The notes under the pieces: generated by a model | Told to the model about the DNA's origin: nothing | Seen by the model: only the letters and a program-made list of their open reading frames with translations | The model's database searches: none | In this document: positions 43,005-51,398 of the stretch, piece after piece | How positions within the stretch are numbered: position 1 is the first letter of the stretch | Layout: the number at the start of each line of letters is the position of its first letter | Made by a program: the position numbers and the translations under genes | Source of the DNA: Caldanaerovirga acetigignens | Lineage (GTDB): Bacteria > Bacillota > Thermosediminibacteria > Thermosediminibacterales > Thermosediminibacteraceae | Direction of reading: 5' to 3' | Length of the DNA stretch: 64,000 nucleotides | Assembly (NCBI RefSeq): GCF_900142995.1 | Contig: NZ_FRCR01000009.1 | Location: 1 to 64,000, forward strand

Positions 43005-44318
43005 TTATCTGAACTTCTGAAGTACATCTTCCAATGTCGGGGAGCCTATTTCTTGTAGCCTGTACCTAACCCTCACCGCAGGTTTGTCAATTTTCATAAT
43101 CCTCCCCAAGTCAATAGGTGTACCCACCACTACTGCATCGCATTCAGTCCTGTTGATGGTTTCCTCAAGCTCTTTAATCTGAGTCTCACCGTAGCCCATG
43201 GCAGGTAGGATTACAGAAAGGTGGGTGTATTTGGCGTAAGTTTCCTTTATACTACCCACGGCGTACGGCCTCGGGTCGATTATGCAAGAAGCACCGAACT
43301 TTTTGGCTGCCACATATCCTGCACCATAAGTCATTTCGCCATGTGTGAGCGTAGGTCCATCTTCAACTACAAGTACCTTCCTGCCCTTTATCTTAGCCGG
43401 GTCGTCGACAAATATGGGCGATGCAGCTTCTACCACCTGGGCCTTAGGGTTAACCTCTTCGATGCTTCTTCGCACAGCATCGATCCCTTCTGGAGAAGCG
43501 GTATCAATCTTGTTTATCACCACCACATCCGCCATTCTAAGGTTGGTCTCACCCGGGTGGTATTTTACCTCATGACCCGGCCTGTGCGGGTCAACCAGCA
43601 CGATATGCATATCGGTATGGTAAAATGGGAAGTCGTTGTTTCCGCCGTCCCATACTATCACATCGGCTTCCTTTTCAGCCTCTTTTAGGATCACTCCGTA
43701 GTCCACCCCTGCATACACCACTATTCCCATATCGATGTGAGGCTCATATTCTTCTCTTTCTTCGATTGTACATTTATGTCGGTCCAGGTCTTCATAAGTC
43801 GCGAACCTCTGGCATATCTGTTTCGACAGGTCCCCGTATGGCATAGGATGCCTTATTGCCACAACTTTTTTACCCATGTCCTTCAAAATTTCGCAAACCC
43901 TTCTGGTGGTCTGACTTTTTCCAACTCCCGTCCTTACAGCACCCACAGAAACCACAGGTTTTGTTGACTTTATCATGGTGCTCTTCGGACCCATGAGTCT
44001 GAAATCAGCACCTGAGCTTAGAACCCTCGATGCCTTGTGCATCACTTCTTCATGAGAAACATCGCTGTATGCAAAGACAACCTGGTCGACTTTTTGTTCT
44101 CTTATTAGCGTTTCTAGTTCGCTTTCGGGGTAAATAGGTATGCCATTGGGGTAAAGATTTCCTGCAAGTATAGGAGGATATTTTCTTTCTTCAATATTTG
44201 GTATCTGGGTTGCCGTGAAGGCCACGACTTCATATAAATCGTTGTCTCTAAAATAAGCGTTAAAAACATGAAAGTCTCTTCCCGCAGCTCCCATTATTAT
44301 GGTCCTCATTCGTCTCAT
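43005..44318 (-). CDS. cyclic 2,3-diphosphoglycerate synthetase-like GTPase
   Basis: A 437-residue P-loop protein. The N-terminus reads MRTIIMGAAGRDFHVFNAYFRD (Rossmann-like, MGAAGRD), and the P-loop is VGAVRTGVGKSQTTRRV (about residues 125-141), followed by VWDGGNNDFPF and INKID. The family includes archaeal cyclic 2,3-diphosphoglycerate synthetase, but bacterial copies of unproven role often sit in arginine or amino-acid fermentation groups. Here it adjoins a RocB-like gene and a RocR-like activator. Two ATG starts lie nine bases apart (44318 and 44309). Confidence 0.8.
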   Translation of the reverse strand: MRRMRTIIMGAAGRDFHVFNAYFRDNDLYEVVAFTATQIPNIEERKYPPILAGNLYPNGIPIYPESELETLIREQKVDQVVFAYSDVSHEEVMHKASRVLSSGADFRLMGPKSTMIKSTKPVVSVGAVRTGVGKSQTTRRVCEILKDMGKKVVAIRHPMPYGDLSKQICQRFATYEDLDRHKCTIEEREEYEPHIDMGIVVYAGVDYGVILKEAEKEADVIVWDGGNNDFPFYHTDMHIVLVDPHRPGHEVKYHPGETNLRMADVVVINKIDTASPEGIDAVRRSIEEVNPKAQVVEAASPIFVDDPAKIKGRKVLVVEDGPTLTHGEMTYGAGYVAAKKFGASCIIDPRPYAVGSIKETYAKYTHLSVILPAMGYGETQIKELEETINRTECDAVVVGTPIDLGRIMKIDKPAVRVRYRLQEIGSPTLEDVLQKFR

Positions 44319-44550
44319 TGTAAAAACCCTCCCCTCTTATTTTTCCCACAACCTATAAAAGCAAAACTCATGCCATTACAGAATTACCAATTTCAAAGCC
44401 ATATCTATTATGATCACTGCAAAAATTTTTTGCCCCAGATTATTTATTTTTGCACAATCAGAATTTCTTCATTTTCTCCTCAAAAATCCCTCACATTTTA
44501 AGGCTATAATAGACTTTGAAAGGCATTTAACCTATTAAGGGAGGGATAAC

Positions 44551-45027
44551 ATGACAAAGAAAATCCTGGCCTTTGGAATAGCAGCGGTATTGATACTGGG
44601 AACCGCTGCAGTGGCCATAGCGGCAGTGCCTGGTGTTTTTCCAAGCTCAGGCAGTAATTTTGGACTGCAATCTAAGCTCAATTTGACTGATGAACAGTAC
44701 AGCAAACTCAGGGATATACAGGCAGAATTCTTCCAAAAAATGACTCAATTTAGGAGTGACATGGCAAAAATCAGACTTGAGCTGCATGACCTATACTTAT
44801 CAAAAAACCCCGACCAGAAAGCCATCGACGAGAAGCTAAAGGAATTAAGCGACCTCAGAAATAAAATGTTTGACCTGAAATGGGAATATTACGAAAAAAT
44901 TAAAGGCCTTCTTACTGAAGAACAGCTTTCGCAGCTTAGAGGATTTTGGGGACTCGGGTTTGGAATGGGACCCGGTTTCTGCCACGGTTTTGGCACGATG
45001 GGAAGGGTTTTTGGCCCCGGAATATAA
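44551..45027 (+). CDS. Spy/CpxP-like exported protein
   Basis: A 158-residue protein with a signal peptide (ILAFGIAAVLILGTAAVAIA), then a helical region LNLTDEQYSKLRDIQAEFFQ ... LLTEEQLSQL with paired LTxxQ-like motifs as in Spy and CpxP, and a Gly/Phe/Met-rich tail containing CHGFG. Such proteins act as extracytoplasmic chaperones or metal-linked stress proteins in other bacteria; its role here is inferred. GGGAGGG precedes the ATG. Followed by the cobalamin riboswitch unit. Confidence 0.8.
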   Translation: MTKKILAFGIAAVLILGTAAVAIAAVPGVFPSSGSNFGLQSKLNLTDEQYSKLRDIQAEFFQKMTQFRSDMAKIRLELHDLYLSKNPDQKAIDEKLKELSDLRNKMFDLKWEYYEKIKGLLTEEQLSQLRGFWGLGFGMGPGFCHGFGTMGRVFGPGI

Positions 45028-45032
45028 TACTT

Positions 45033-45062
45033 GACAAGTTACCTTCGCAAGATTTATAATTG
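45033..45062 (+). promoter_or_regulatory. promoter of the cobalamin-riboswitch operon
   Basis: TTGACA (45033-45038), an 18-base spacer and TATAAT (45057-45062), about 18 bases before the riboswitch. Confidence 0.85.
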
Positions 45063-45079
45063 TTGTGAAACTAGAAATA

Positions 45080-45240
45080 TGCGCCTTCAAGGTGCCCCTT
45101 TTGGGGAGAATAGGGAAGTCCGGTGAAAGTCCGGCGCGGACCCGCCACTGTAACGGGAAGCCCCTTAAAAAGGCCACTGGGAAACTGGGAAGGCTTAAGG
45201 CGGCGATGAACCGGAGCCAGGAGACCTGCCTTGGAAGGTA
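45080..45240 (+). promoter_or_regulatory. cobalamin riboswitch
   Basis: All the main conserved blocks are present: AAGGTGCC near the start, AATAGGGAAGTCCGGTGAAA, CCCGCCACTGTAACGG, the CCACTGGGAAACTGGGAAGG region and the B12 box AGCCAGGAGACCTGCC (45215-45230). It lies between a strong promoter and an intrinsic terminator, so adenosylcobalamin or a related cobamide probably turns off the downstream transporter and kinase genes. Confidence 0.97.
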
Positions 45241-45260
45241 GATGTCCGGGGATGATGGCA

Positions 45261-45302
45261 AAGTCCACGGTCTAATTTGCAATTAGACTGTGGGCTTTTT
45301 TC
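45261..45302 (+). terminator. riboswitch-controlled terminator
   Basis: AAGTCCACGGTCTAATT pairs with AATTAGACTGTGGGCTT (G-U pairs included), followed by TTTTTT, 40 bases before cblT. Confidence 0.85.
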
Positions 45303-45341
45303 GTTTATTATAATAATTTTTAAGCAGGAGGTATTAGCCTT

Positions 45342-45842
45342 ATGGTAAACCAAAAGACAAGAGCTCTCACCCTTAGTGCCATTTTTGTAGCCCTGAGCTT
45401 CATAGGTGCAGGCATAAAATTGCCAAGCCCAACGGGAACCGTGGCCTTTGATTCAGCCCCGGGGTACATGGCAGCATTGTTTCTGGGCCCCTCTTACGGC
45501 GCCCTCACCTCTTCATTAGGGCACATCTTCACCAGCATGAATGCAGGCTTTCCTCTCTCGGCCCCGATCCACCTTCTAATAGCTATCGAAATGGCATTTT
45601 TTGCAGCGGTATTTGCCATTATAGGTAAAAGGAATTTAACTTTGGCGATAATAACGACAACACTGCTAAACGGCGTATTAGCGCCGGCGAGCCTGCTGCT
45701 CTTTCCCGGTTTTGGCAGTGGCTTTTTTACGGCAATTGTAGTCCCGCTCACGGTGGCATCGGCTTTAAATCTGTCGCTGGCCGCCCTCGTTTATTCGCTT
45801 ATAAGAAGGACAAAGGGGGAAAGTTATGTGGATAAAAAATGA
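45342..45842 (+). CDS. cblT: ECF transporter S component, probable alpha-ribazole/cobamide precursor transporter CblT
   Basis: A 166-residue membrane protein with about five or six hydrophobic segments and S-component features (GAGIKLPSPTGTVAFDSAPG, HLLIAIEMAFFAAVF). The cobalamin riboswitch upstream and the kinase-like gene downstream match the CblT-CblS pair known in Listeria and Geobacillus for salvage of alpha-ribazole. A B12 transporter (CbrT) is the alternative. CAGGAGG precedes the ATG. The 3' end overlaps the next gene by 17 bases. Confidence 0.8.
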   Translation: MVNQKTRALTLSAIFVALSFIGAGIKLPSPTGTVAFDSAPGYMAALFLGPSYGALTSSLGHIFTSMNAGFPLSAPIHLLIAIEMAFFAAVFAIIGKRNLTLAIITTTLLNGVLAPASLLLFPGFGSGFFTAIVVPLTVASALNLSLAALVYSLIRRTKGESYVDKK

Positions 45843-46566
45843 AGCTTTGCCGAATAGAGATGTGGTGCTGATAAGGATTGTCGGGGGAAATTTTCTTGCG
45901 GTGGCTTGCGACTCAGCCGGAGGTATAGGGGAAAAGGAACATGACCTTGTGAAGGTTTCCCCTTACATCACCGGAAGATTTACATGTCGGGTGACCTTGA
46001 TGGAACTTTTTGCGATAGGTGCAAAGCCTCTGACATTGACGGCTACCATTTCGTGCGAACCGTCCCCCACGGGAGAAGGTCTTCTTAGGGGAATCAAAGA
46101 TGAGCTTTCCGCCTGCGGGCTTGATGGCGTCCCCTATGCCGTGAGCACCGAGAAAAATATTCCAACATGCCAGACAGCACTTGGAGTTACAACAATCGGA
46201 ATCGCAAGCATCGATGAAATACGCATGGGTAAAACAAAGTCCGGAGATATAATTTACTGTCTTGGCGTTCCCAAAGTTGGAAATGAAGTATCCCTCGAAG
46301 ACCCCGACATCGCCGATGCCTTGGCTGTAAAACGGCTTTTAGCCATAACTGATGTGCACGATATTATTCCGGTAGGTTCAAGAGGAATAAAAGGCGAGGT
46401 AGAACACCTCGCCAAAGTATCAGGTTTTTCAGTGCAGTGGGAAAGGTTATTGTCCGTAGATATTAAAAAATCCGCTGGACCTGCTACCTGCGTCGTTTTT
46501 ACCGCGCCTGAAACCCTTGAATTAAAGGGTCTCAGACCGGTTTTCCGGTTGGGGACCCTCTTGTGA
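45826..46566 (+). CDS. cblS: PurM-superfamily kinase, probable alpha-ribazole kinase CblS
   Basis: A 246-residue protein of the PurM/AIR-synthase-related superfamily, with VACDSAGGIGEKEHDLVKVS (ATP-binding N-terminal loop) and a later GVTTIGIASIDE strand region. The family makes phosphoryl transfers from ATP. Known CblS proteins phosphorylate alpha-ribazole in lower-ligand salvage for cobamides. Its start sits inside cblT (17-base overlap) with AAAGGGGGAAA upstream, and the unit is under a cobalamin riboswitch, which supports the assignment over a purine role. Confidence 0.8.
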   Translation: MWIKNEALPNRDVVLIRIVGGNFLAVACDSAGGIGEKEHDLVKVSPYITGRFTCRVTLMELFAIGAKPLTLTATISCEPSPTGEGLLRGIKDELSACGLDGVPYAVSTEKNIPTCQTALGVTTIGIASIDEIRMGKTKSGDIIYCLGVPKVGNEVSLEDPDIADALAVKRLLAITDVHDIIPVGSRGIKGEVEHLAKVSGFSVQWERLLSVDIKKSAGPATCVVFTAPETLELKGLRPVFRLGTLL

Positions 46567-46572
46567 TTATCT

Positions 46573-47442
46573 TTAGTGGAACTTTTTTTCAGCCTCTTTA
46601 ATGTTTTTTTCTGCAATTTGGCATTTCATTTTAATCAGATTGGGATCTTTTATTTCAACGGCTTCTTTCAATTCTTTAAGTGAAAACTCTACTTTATTTC
46701 CCGTTAAACTATCCTTCAGCCGGGGTTTGCCCATCTTCCATTCCTCCTGGGCTTTCATCATGGAGGCTGAAGCTTCCTCGTTTTGGTCGCTTAAGGCCCT
46801 GTAAGCCGCATCTCGCAGATAATACAGGGTTCTTTTGGCGCTCACGGCACGGCTCGATTCAAAAAGGCTTTCGAAAGCCACGGTCCTGTAGTAAAGGTCA
46901 TTGGCTGCCAGCAAGCCGCCGTAAAGGTCCTGTTTTGTCAGCATCTTTGTAACTTCATTTAGCTTTTCGTTAAAGGCGGTTATTATATCAATTTGTGCCC
47001 CTTGCTGCATGGCCAGTTCTCTAAATTCATTCCATTCGCCGTGGATGAGAAATACCATTTTTTCGTACTTTGCCCAGTCGGGCTGAAGACTCGATCTTTT
47101 CTGTTGACTTACCCCCTGCTGCCCTTCCTTACTTTGTTGATGTCCCTGTTTGCTCTGATTTTCCCCGCCGTTTTGCGCTCCATGAGCTCCTTGAACACCT
47201 GTGCTTTCCGCAGGAGGAGCCTTTAATGCAAAATAATCTTTCTCGAATTCTTTTACCAGCTTCTCTACGTCTTCCTCGAGCTTTTTAAGGGCAAACATCC
47301 CTTTTTTTTGTTGACGGGAGCTTTCCGGTGAAGTCCTTGCTGAACTTTTTGAGCAGCCTGTAATTAAAGCCAGTATGATAAAAAGCAGTAAAACTCTCCA
47401 CGTGTACGTTAAAAATACTCTTAAGGTTTTTGGAGGCATCAC
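46573..47442 (-). CDS. lipoprotein of unknown function
   Basis: A 289-residue exported lipoprotein: hydrophobic signal then lipobox LITGCSK (Cys at about residue 29). A Gln/Gly/Ser-rich linker (about 75-115) leads to a helical C-terminal domain (about 120-289) with Leu/Glu/Lys-rich segments. No named family is recognised. Start is GTG 47442 or ATG 47439, both inside the loop of a 16-bp inverted repeat. It follows fabZ at a short distance and ends 6 bases from convergent cblS. Confidence 0.75.
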   Translation of the reverse strand: MMPPKTLRVFLTYTWRVLLLFIILALITGCSKSSARTSPESSRQQKKGMFALKKLEEDVEKLVKEFEKDYFALKAPPAESTGVQGAHGAQNGGENQSKQGHQQSKEGQQGVSQQKRSSLQPDWAKYEKMVFLIHGEWNEFRELAMQQGAQIDIITAFNEKLNEVTKMLTKQDLYGGLLAANDLYYRTVAFESLFESSRAVSAKRTLYYLRDAAYRALSDQNEEASASMMKAQEEWKMGKPRLKDSLTGNKVEFSLKELKEAVEIKDPNLIKMKCQIAEKNIKEAEKKFH

Positions 47443-47476
47443 TTACATCACCTCTCCTCACCTTAAGAGTATTTTT
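47411..47476. repeat. 16-bp perfect inverted repeat enclosing the lipoprotein gene start
   Basis: AAAAATACTCTTAAGG (47411-47426) and CCTTAAGAGTATTTTT (47461-47476) are separated by 34 bases that hold the GGAGAGGTG ribosome site and the start codon of the lipoprotein gene. In that transcript one arm lies in the leader and the other in codons 5-9. The distal arm ends in TTTTT, so it may also act as a terminator after fabZ. Confidence 0.8.
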
Positions 47477-47497
47477 CCACCGCTTTCGGCTTTTTAT

Positions 47498-47923
47498 TTA
47501 TACTAAGGCAAACATGAGAATACCTTCAGCCGCCGTCTCATCATTTACCGTAGCCCGTGCCTTTCCCTTACCTACAGGACCTTTTAGTTTAATAACTTCA
47601 ACTTCTAGCGTTAGGATATCTCCCGGAACCACTTGCCTTTTGAACCTCATTTCGTCTATCCCGGCAAAAAGTGCGAGCTTCCCCTTATTTTCCTCCAAGC
47701 TTAGTATGGCTACGGCGCCCACCTGCGCCAGGGCTTCCACAATGAGGACCCCAGGCATTATGGGTTTACCCGGGAAATGACCCTGGAAATAGGGTTCGTT
47801 AGCCGTAACGTTCTTTACACCTTTTGCCCTTTTCCCGGGTTCCACCTCCACTATTTTATCCACCAGCAAGAAAGGGTATCTGTGCGGTATTATCTTTTGG
47901 ATCTCATCAATTCCGAACATCAA
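47498..47923 (-). CDS. fabZ: 3-hydroxyacyl-ACP dehydratase FabZ
   Basis: A 141-residue hot-dog-fold dehydratase of type II fatty-acid synthesis. The catalytic His is in [14 protein letters not shown] (about residue 14) and the Glu in [20 protein letters not shown]. Normal length. GGAGGTTT precedes the ATG. It lies between flagellar genes and the lipoprotein, apart from the other fab genes. Confidence 0.96.
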   Translation of the reverse strand: MMFGIDEIQKIIPHRYPFLLVDKIVEVEPGKRAKGVKNVTANEPYFQGHFPGKPIMPGVLIVEALAQVGAVAILSLEENKGKLALFAGIDEMRFKRQVVPGDILTLEVEVIKLKGPVGKGKARATVNDETAAEGILMFALV

Positions 47924-47953
47924 AGAAACCTCCGCATTTTATTTTTTGCTTTT

Positions 47954-48229
47954 TTAAGCGTATTTTGAAAGCTGTTTGTATAATTCTTCCGCAATTCCCA
48001 TCCCGTTATTCTTTGAAATTTCTTCTGACAAAGCATCGTCATACAACGACTGGAAAATATCGTATGATAGGCTGTTGCCAAAAAGTCCACCATTCGGAAC
48101 TGTCTTTCGCATTTCTTTTAAAAGATACTTCAAAAAAATGGCCTCGAATTGCTCGCACGCCCTTTTGAGTTCAACCTTTCTAGCTTCGGCACTTCCGGAA
48201 GGCGAGTAAAAATTCAATGGTTCAATCAA
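47954..48229 (-). CDS. FlgJ-type rod-binding protein (rod domain only)
   Basis: A 91-residue protein matching the rod-binding domain of FlgJ: ACEQFEAIFLKYLLKEMRKT, then DIFQSLYDDALSEEISKNNG and GIAEELYKQL. The muramidase half of proteobacterial FlgJ is absent, as usual in Firmicutes. TTG start at 48229 with a GGGGG site. It follows the flagellar hook-basal body gene by 13 bases. Confidence 0.88.
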   Translation of the reverse strand: MIEPLNFYSPSGSAEARKVELKRACEQFEAIFLKYLLKEMRKTVPNGGLFGNSLSYDIFQSLYDDALSEEISKNNGMGIAEELYKQLSKYA

Positions 48230-48242
48230 GTTTCAAAGCCCC

Positions 48243-49049
48243 CTATCTTCTAAGGTTATTCGCCTCTCCTAACATCTCATCAGCGGCCTGAATGGCTTTG
48301 GTGTTTATTTCATAAGCCCTCTGTGCCACTATCAAATTTACCATCTCCTCGACAACCTGAACGTTAGAAAGCTCTAGAAAGCCCTGGAGTATATTCCCGA
48401 ATCCTGGCTCTTCAGGCGTCTGTTTCAAAATGTACTCCCCCGAAGCTGCGGTTTGTTCAAACAAGTTGTTTCCTATGCCCAGCAGTCCTTCGGGATTCAA
48501 AAACTTGGCGATGGCTATGGTACCTATTTCCTGGATAGCTCCCGTTGCGTCCTTTCCGGTGATCACACCTCCTGCCGATATGCTGATGTCCGTCACATCC
48601 TGGGGTATGGAAATATAATCTTCATCGGTGCTGAGAACGTAATATCCTTCCGATGTCACCAGATACCTGTCGTTTCCATCCATTGAAAGCTTGAAAGAAC
48701 CGTCTCTTGTAAAAACTCGGCTCCCGTCGGGTCTTTCAACCATAAAAAAGCCATCCCCATCTATGGCCAAATCGAAGGTGTTTCCCGTCTGCTGAAGGTT
48801 GCCTGTTGTAAAGGTCCTCGAAGTGGAAGAAGGCCTCACGCCGTGTCCTATCTGCAGTCCCACCGGATTTCCTTGTCCCGGTTCATAAATGTCAGGCCTC
48901 CTTAAAGTCTCGTAAAGCAGGTCCTTAAACTCTATCCTGCTTTTTTTAAAACCCGTTGTGTTTACGTTGGCCAGGTTGTTTGCTATGACATCCACGTTAA
49001 GCTGCTGGGCGAGCATACCCGACCCGGCACTCCACAAAGCCCGCATCAT
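48243..49049 (-). CDS. flhP: flagellar hook-basal body protein FlhP (FlgG family)
   Basis: A 268-residue rod protein with the N-terminal DVIANNLANVNTTGFKKSRI motif and C-terminal NVQVVEEMVNLIVAQRAYEI that form the coiled coil of rod proteins. Length matches FlgG-like proteins. In Bacillus the order mbl-flhO-flhP is conserved and is repeated here. AGGAGGGA precedes the ATG. Confidence 0.9.
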   Translation of the reverse strand: MMRALWSAGSGMLAQQLNVDVIANNLANVNTTGFKKSRIEFKDLLYETLRRPDIYEPGQGNPVGLQIGHGVRPSSTSRTFTTGNLQQTGNTFDLAIDGDGFFMVERPDGSRVFTRDGSFKLSMDGNDRYLVTSEGYYVLSTDEDYISIPQDVTDISISAGGVITGKDATGAIQEIGTIAIAKFLNPEGLLGIGNNLFEQTAASGEYILKQTPEEPGFGNILQGFLELSNVQVVEEMVNLIVAQRAYEINTKAIQAADEMLGEANNLRR

Positions 49050-49141
49050 ACCGAAGTCCCTCCTTAATTATTTTTTTAAGTTTTGCTGCCTCTGTCATTC
49101 AGCAGCAAAGGGCCCCTGCCGAGCAGTCCGGCCCTTGTTTT

Positions 49142-49927
49142 TTATATCCTCGCGATCTCCGAAACGGCTTTTGCCAAGGTTTCATCATGTGCCATAATCA
49201 TCCTCTGGTTTGCTTCGTACGACCTGAACGCTGATATCAAATTTATCATTTCCGATACCGCATTTACGTTAGAGCGTTCCAGAGCTCCCTGGATGATTTG
49301 CGCGTTAGATTCCGAGGGCTGGCCTTGCACCCTGAAAAGGTTGTCCCCTATTTTTTGAAAAAGCGCATTTTGCGCAAAAGCAATCACTCTCAGCCTGTCT
49401 GTTATCCTTCCGTCCATATAAATTTCGCCTTCGGTATTCACGACTATCTTGGTTCCGCCGCCCAAATTAATCGGCCCGCCTTCACCCATCACGTAATGTC
49501 CTTCTTTGGTAACAAGAAAACCTTCTTCATTGATGGTAAAACTGCCGTCCCTAGTGTAAAAAATCTCCCCGTTCGGTGACTGTACTTGGAAAAATGACCT
49601 TTCGCCCGGCACTTCATCCTTTATTGCCAAGTCCAAAGGATTAGATGTTGTCTGCAATTCGCCTCGAGTAAAATCCACGTAGATTTGATCAACGCTCGCA
49701 CCAGTGCCCAGGACCCCGATAAACGGAACGGCGGCCCTTCCAAACCCTGTCCCCGCCGGCCCCGGATCGTCAAAGCGGTGAATGTTAATTTCCGGAAAAG
49801 CCCTGAAAACCGCTCTATCTTTCTTAAAACCAAAAGTGCCCACGTTAGCCAGATTATTTGATATAACGTCGGTCCTCGCCATTTCCGACAGCATCCCGGA
49901 AGCACAAGTGTAGAGCCCCCTTATCAC
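49142..49927 (-). CDS. flhO: flagellar hook-basal body protein FlhO (FlgF/FlgG family)
   Basis: A 261-residue rod protein starting [12 protein letters not shown] with [20 protein letters not shown] and ending [23 protein letters not shown] at 49927 is chosen: AAAGGAGG lies eight bases upstream and the start overlaps the mbl stop as GTGA; an upstream in-frame start at 49990 would add 21 unlikely residues. It follows mbl as in Bacillus. Confidence 0.9.
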   Translation of the reverse strand: MIRGLYTCASGMLSEMARTDVISNNLANVGTFGFKKDRAVFRAFPEINIHRFDDPGPAGTGFGRAAVPFIGVLGTGASVDQIYVDFTRGELQTTSNPLDLAIKDEVPGERSFFQVQSPNGEIFYTRDGSFTINEEGFLVTKEGHYVMGEGGPINLGGGTKIVVNTEGEIYMDGRITDRLRVIAFAQNALFQKIGDNLFRVQGQPSESNAQIIQGALERSNVNAVSEMINLISAFRSYEANQRMIMAHDETLAKAVSEIARI

Positions 49928-50946
49928 CTCTGCCACCTCCTTTCGGTCATTTTCCTTTGTATATTTTTTTGGCCCAGCACATCCAGACATTCAAGAGCTT
50001 TGCCGGCACCCAAGGCAACACACGAGATCGCATCTTCTGCCACGTAAACGGGTATGTTGGTCTTTTGGGCAATAAGCTTGTCCAAACCCCTTAAAAGAGA
50101 ACCGCCACCCGTCAGCACCATCCCTCTTTCCGTAAGGTCTGCTGCAAGCTCCGGTGGAGTCTTTTCGAGGACGCTGAATATAGCCTCTATTATCTTTTCT
50201 ACCGGCTCCTGAAGGGCTTCGCAGGTCTGGGAGGAGGTTATGGTGACCGTCTTAGGCAATCCACTCACCAAACTTCTACCCCTGATTTCTAGAGACTGCT
50301 CGAAACCTTCTTCAGGAAAAACAGTTGCAATTGAAATTTTTATTTCTTCCGCCGTTCGCTCTCCTATTGCCAGATTAAACTCTTTTTTCACATATTTGAT
50401 TATAGCCTCGTCAAAAGTATCCCCTGCCACTTTCAGCGATGTGCCACAGACGATTCCCCCTAACGAAAGCACAGCTATGTCCGTGGTACCCCCTCCTATG
50501 TCTACGACCATATTCCCTGCCGGTTTCGAAATGTCAAGCCCTGCTCCTATGGCAGCCGCAACGGGTTCTTCAATTAGAAATGTTTGCCTTGCCCCAGCCG
50601 CGACACATGCCTCAATAATCGCTCTTTTTTCCACTTCAGTTATCACTGCCGGCACGCATACCATTACCCTTGGCCTGAAGAGTTTGCGCTCCACTATTTG
50701 CTTTAAGAAATATTTTAGCATTATTTCCGTTATGGTGTAATCGGCTATTACTCCTCCTTTCATAGGTCTTATGGCCACTATGTTACCCGGAGTCCTTCCC
50801 AGCATGTCCCGCGCCCTTTCACCTACTGCCAGGACCTTGCCTGTATTCTTGTCCAACGCAACAACAGAGGGTTCTCTGAGGACGATACCCTTTCCCTTTA
50901 CATAAATCAAAACAGATGCTGTTCCAAGGTCTATGCCTATATCCAT
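49924..50946 (-). CDS. mbl: rod-shape-determining MreB-family protein Mbl
   Basis: A 340-residue bacterial actin with the nucleotide-binding motifs [35 protein letters not shown] and [16 protein letters not shown]. It directs elongation-type cell-wall synthesis at the membrane. The position downstream of spoIIID favours Mbl over MreB. ATG at 50946 is 13 bases from AGGAGG; a TTG at 50970 lies before that site and is unlikely. Confidence 0.93.
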   Translation of the reverse strand: MDIGIDLGTASVLIYVKGKGIVLREPSVVALDKNTGKVLAVGERARDMLGRTPGNIVAIRPMKGGVIADYTITEIMLKYFLKQIVERKLFRPRVMVCVPAVITEVEKRAIIEACVAAGARQTFLIEEPVAAAIGAGLDISKPAGNMVVDIGGGTTDIAVLSLGGIVCGTSLKVAGDTFDEAIIKYVKKEFNLAIGERTAEEIKISIATVFPEEGFEQSLEIRGRSLVSGLPKTVTITSSQTCEALQEPVEKIIEAIFSVLEKTPPELAADLTERGMVLTGGGSLLRGLDKLIAQKTNIPVYVAEDAISCVALGAGKALECLDVLGQKNIQRKMTERRWQR

Positions 50947-51031
50947 GAAGATTTTGTAACCTCCTGTCAAAAATTAGATGGCAATGTATAGATTCTACAT
51001 TTATGTAAAAACTCCTTCTTTTTCTATGGCA

Positions 51032-51283
51032 TTAATTAACATTGAGGTATTTCCTTCTGGTTGCTCTGCCTCCTCTTATGTGCCTTTCTGCCTTGTTAAA
51101 TTCCAATACTTTTTTTACAAGTTGAGCCTTTTCCGGGTTTATTTCAGGAAGCCTTTCCGTCATATCTTTATGGACAGTACTTTTGCTCACGCCGAAAACT
51201 TTTGCCGCCTGCCTGACGGTTGCCTTCGTTTCAATTATGTAAGATGCGATTTCAAGAACCCTTTCTCTCATGTAGTCCTTCAC
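51032..51283 (-). CDS. spoIIID: sporulation transcription factor SpoIIID
   Basis: An 83-residue DNA-binding regulator of the mother-cell sporulation programme. It closely follows Bacillus SpoIIID: a helix-turn-helix KVFGVSKSTVHKDMTERLPE and the basic C-terminal AERHIRGGRATRRKY. GTG start with GAGGGGGA upstream. Marks the organism as a spore former. Confidence 0.97.
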   Translation of the reverse strand: MKDYMRERVLEIASYIIETKATVRQAAKVFGVSKSTVHKDMTERLPEINPEKAQLVKKVLEFNKAERHIRGGRATRRKYLNVN

Positions 51284-51347
51284 ATTTATTCCCCCTCAGA
51301 GCTGTTTTTAGTAAATATATATGTGTTTCTTCGTATCCTTAGAAGAA

Positions 51348-51385
51348 AAAAAGCGCGGCTTTTTAACCTTAAGCCACGCCTTTTG
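51348..51385 (-). terminator. terminator after spoIIQ
   Basis: On the minus strand AAGGCGTGGCTT pairs with AAGCCGCGCTT (with G-U pairs), followed by TTTTTTC, about 15-50 bases after the spoIIQ stop. Confidence 0.75.
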
Positions 51386-51398
51386 AAAATATTAGGTT

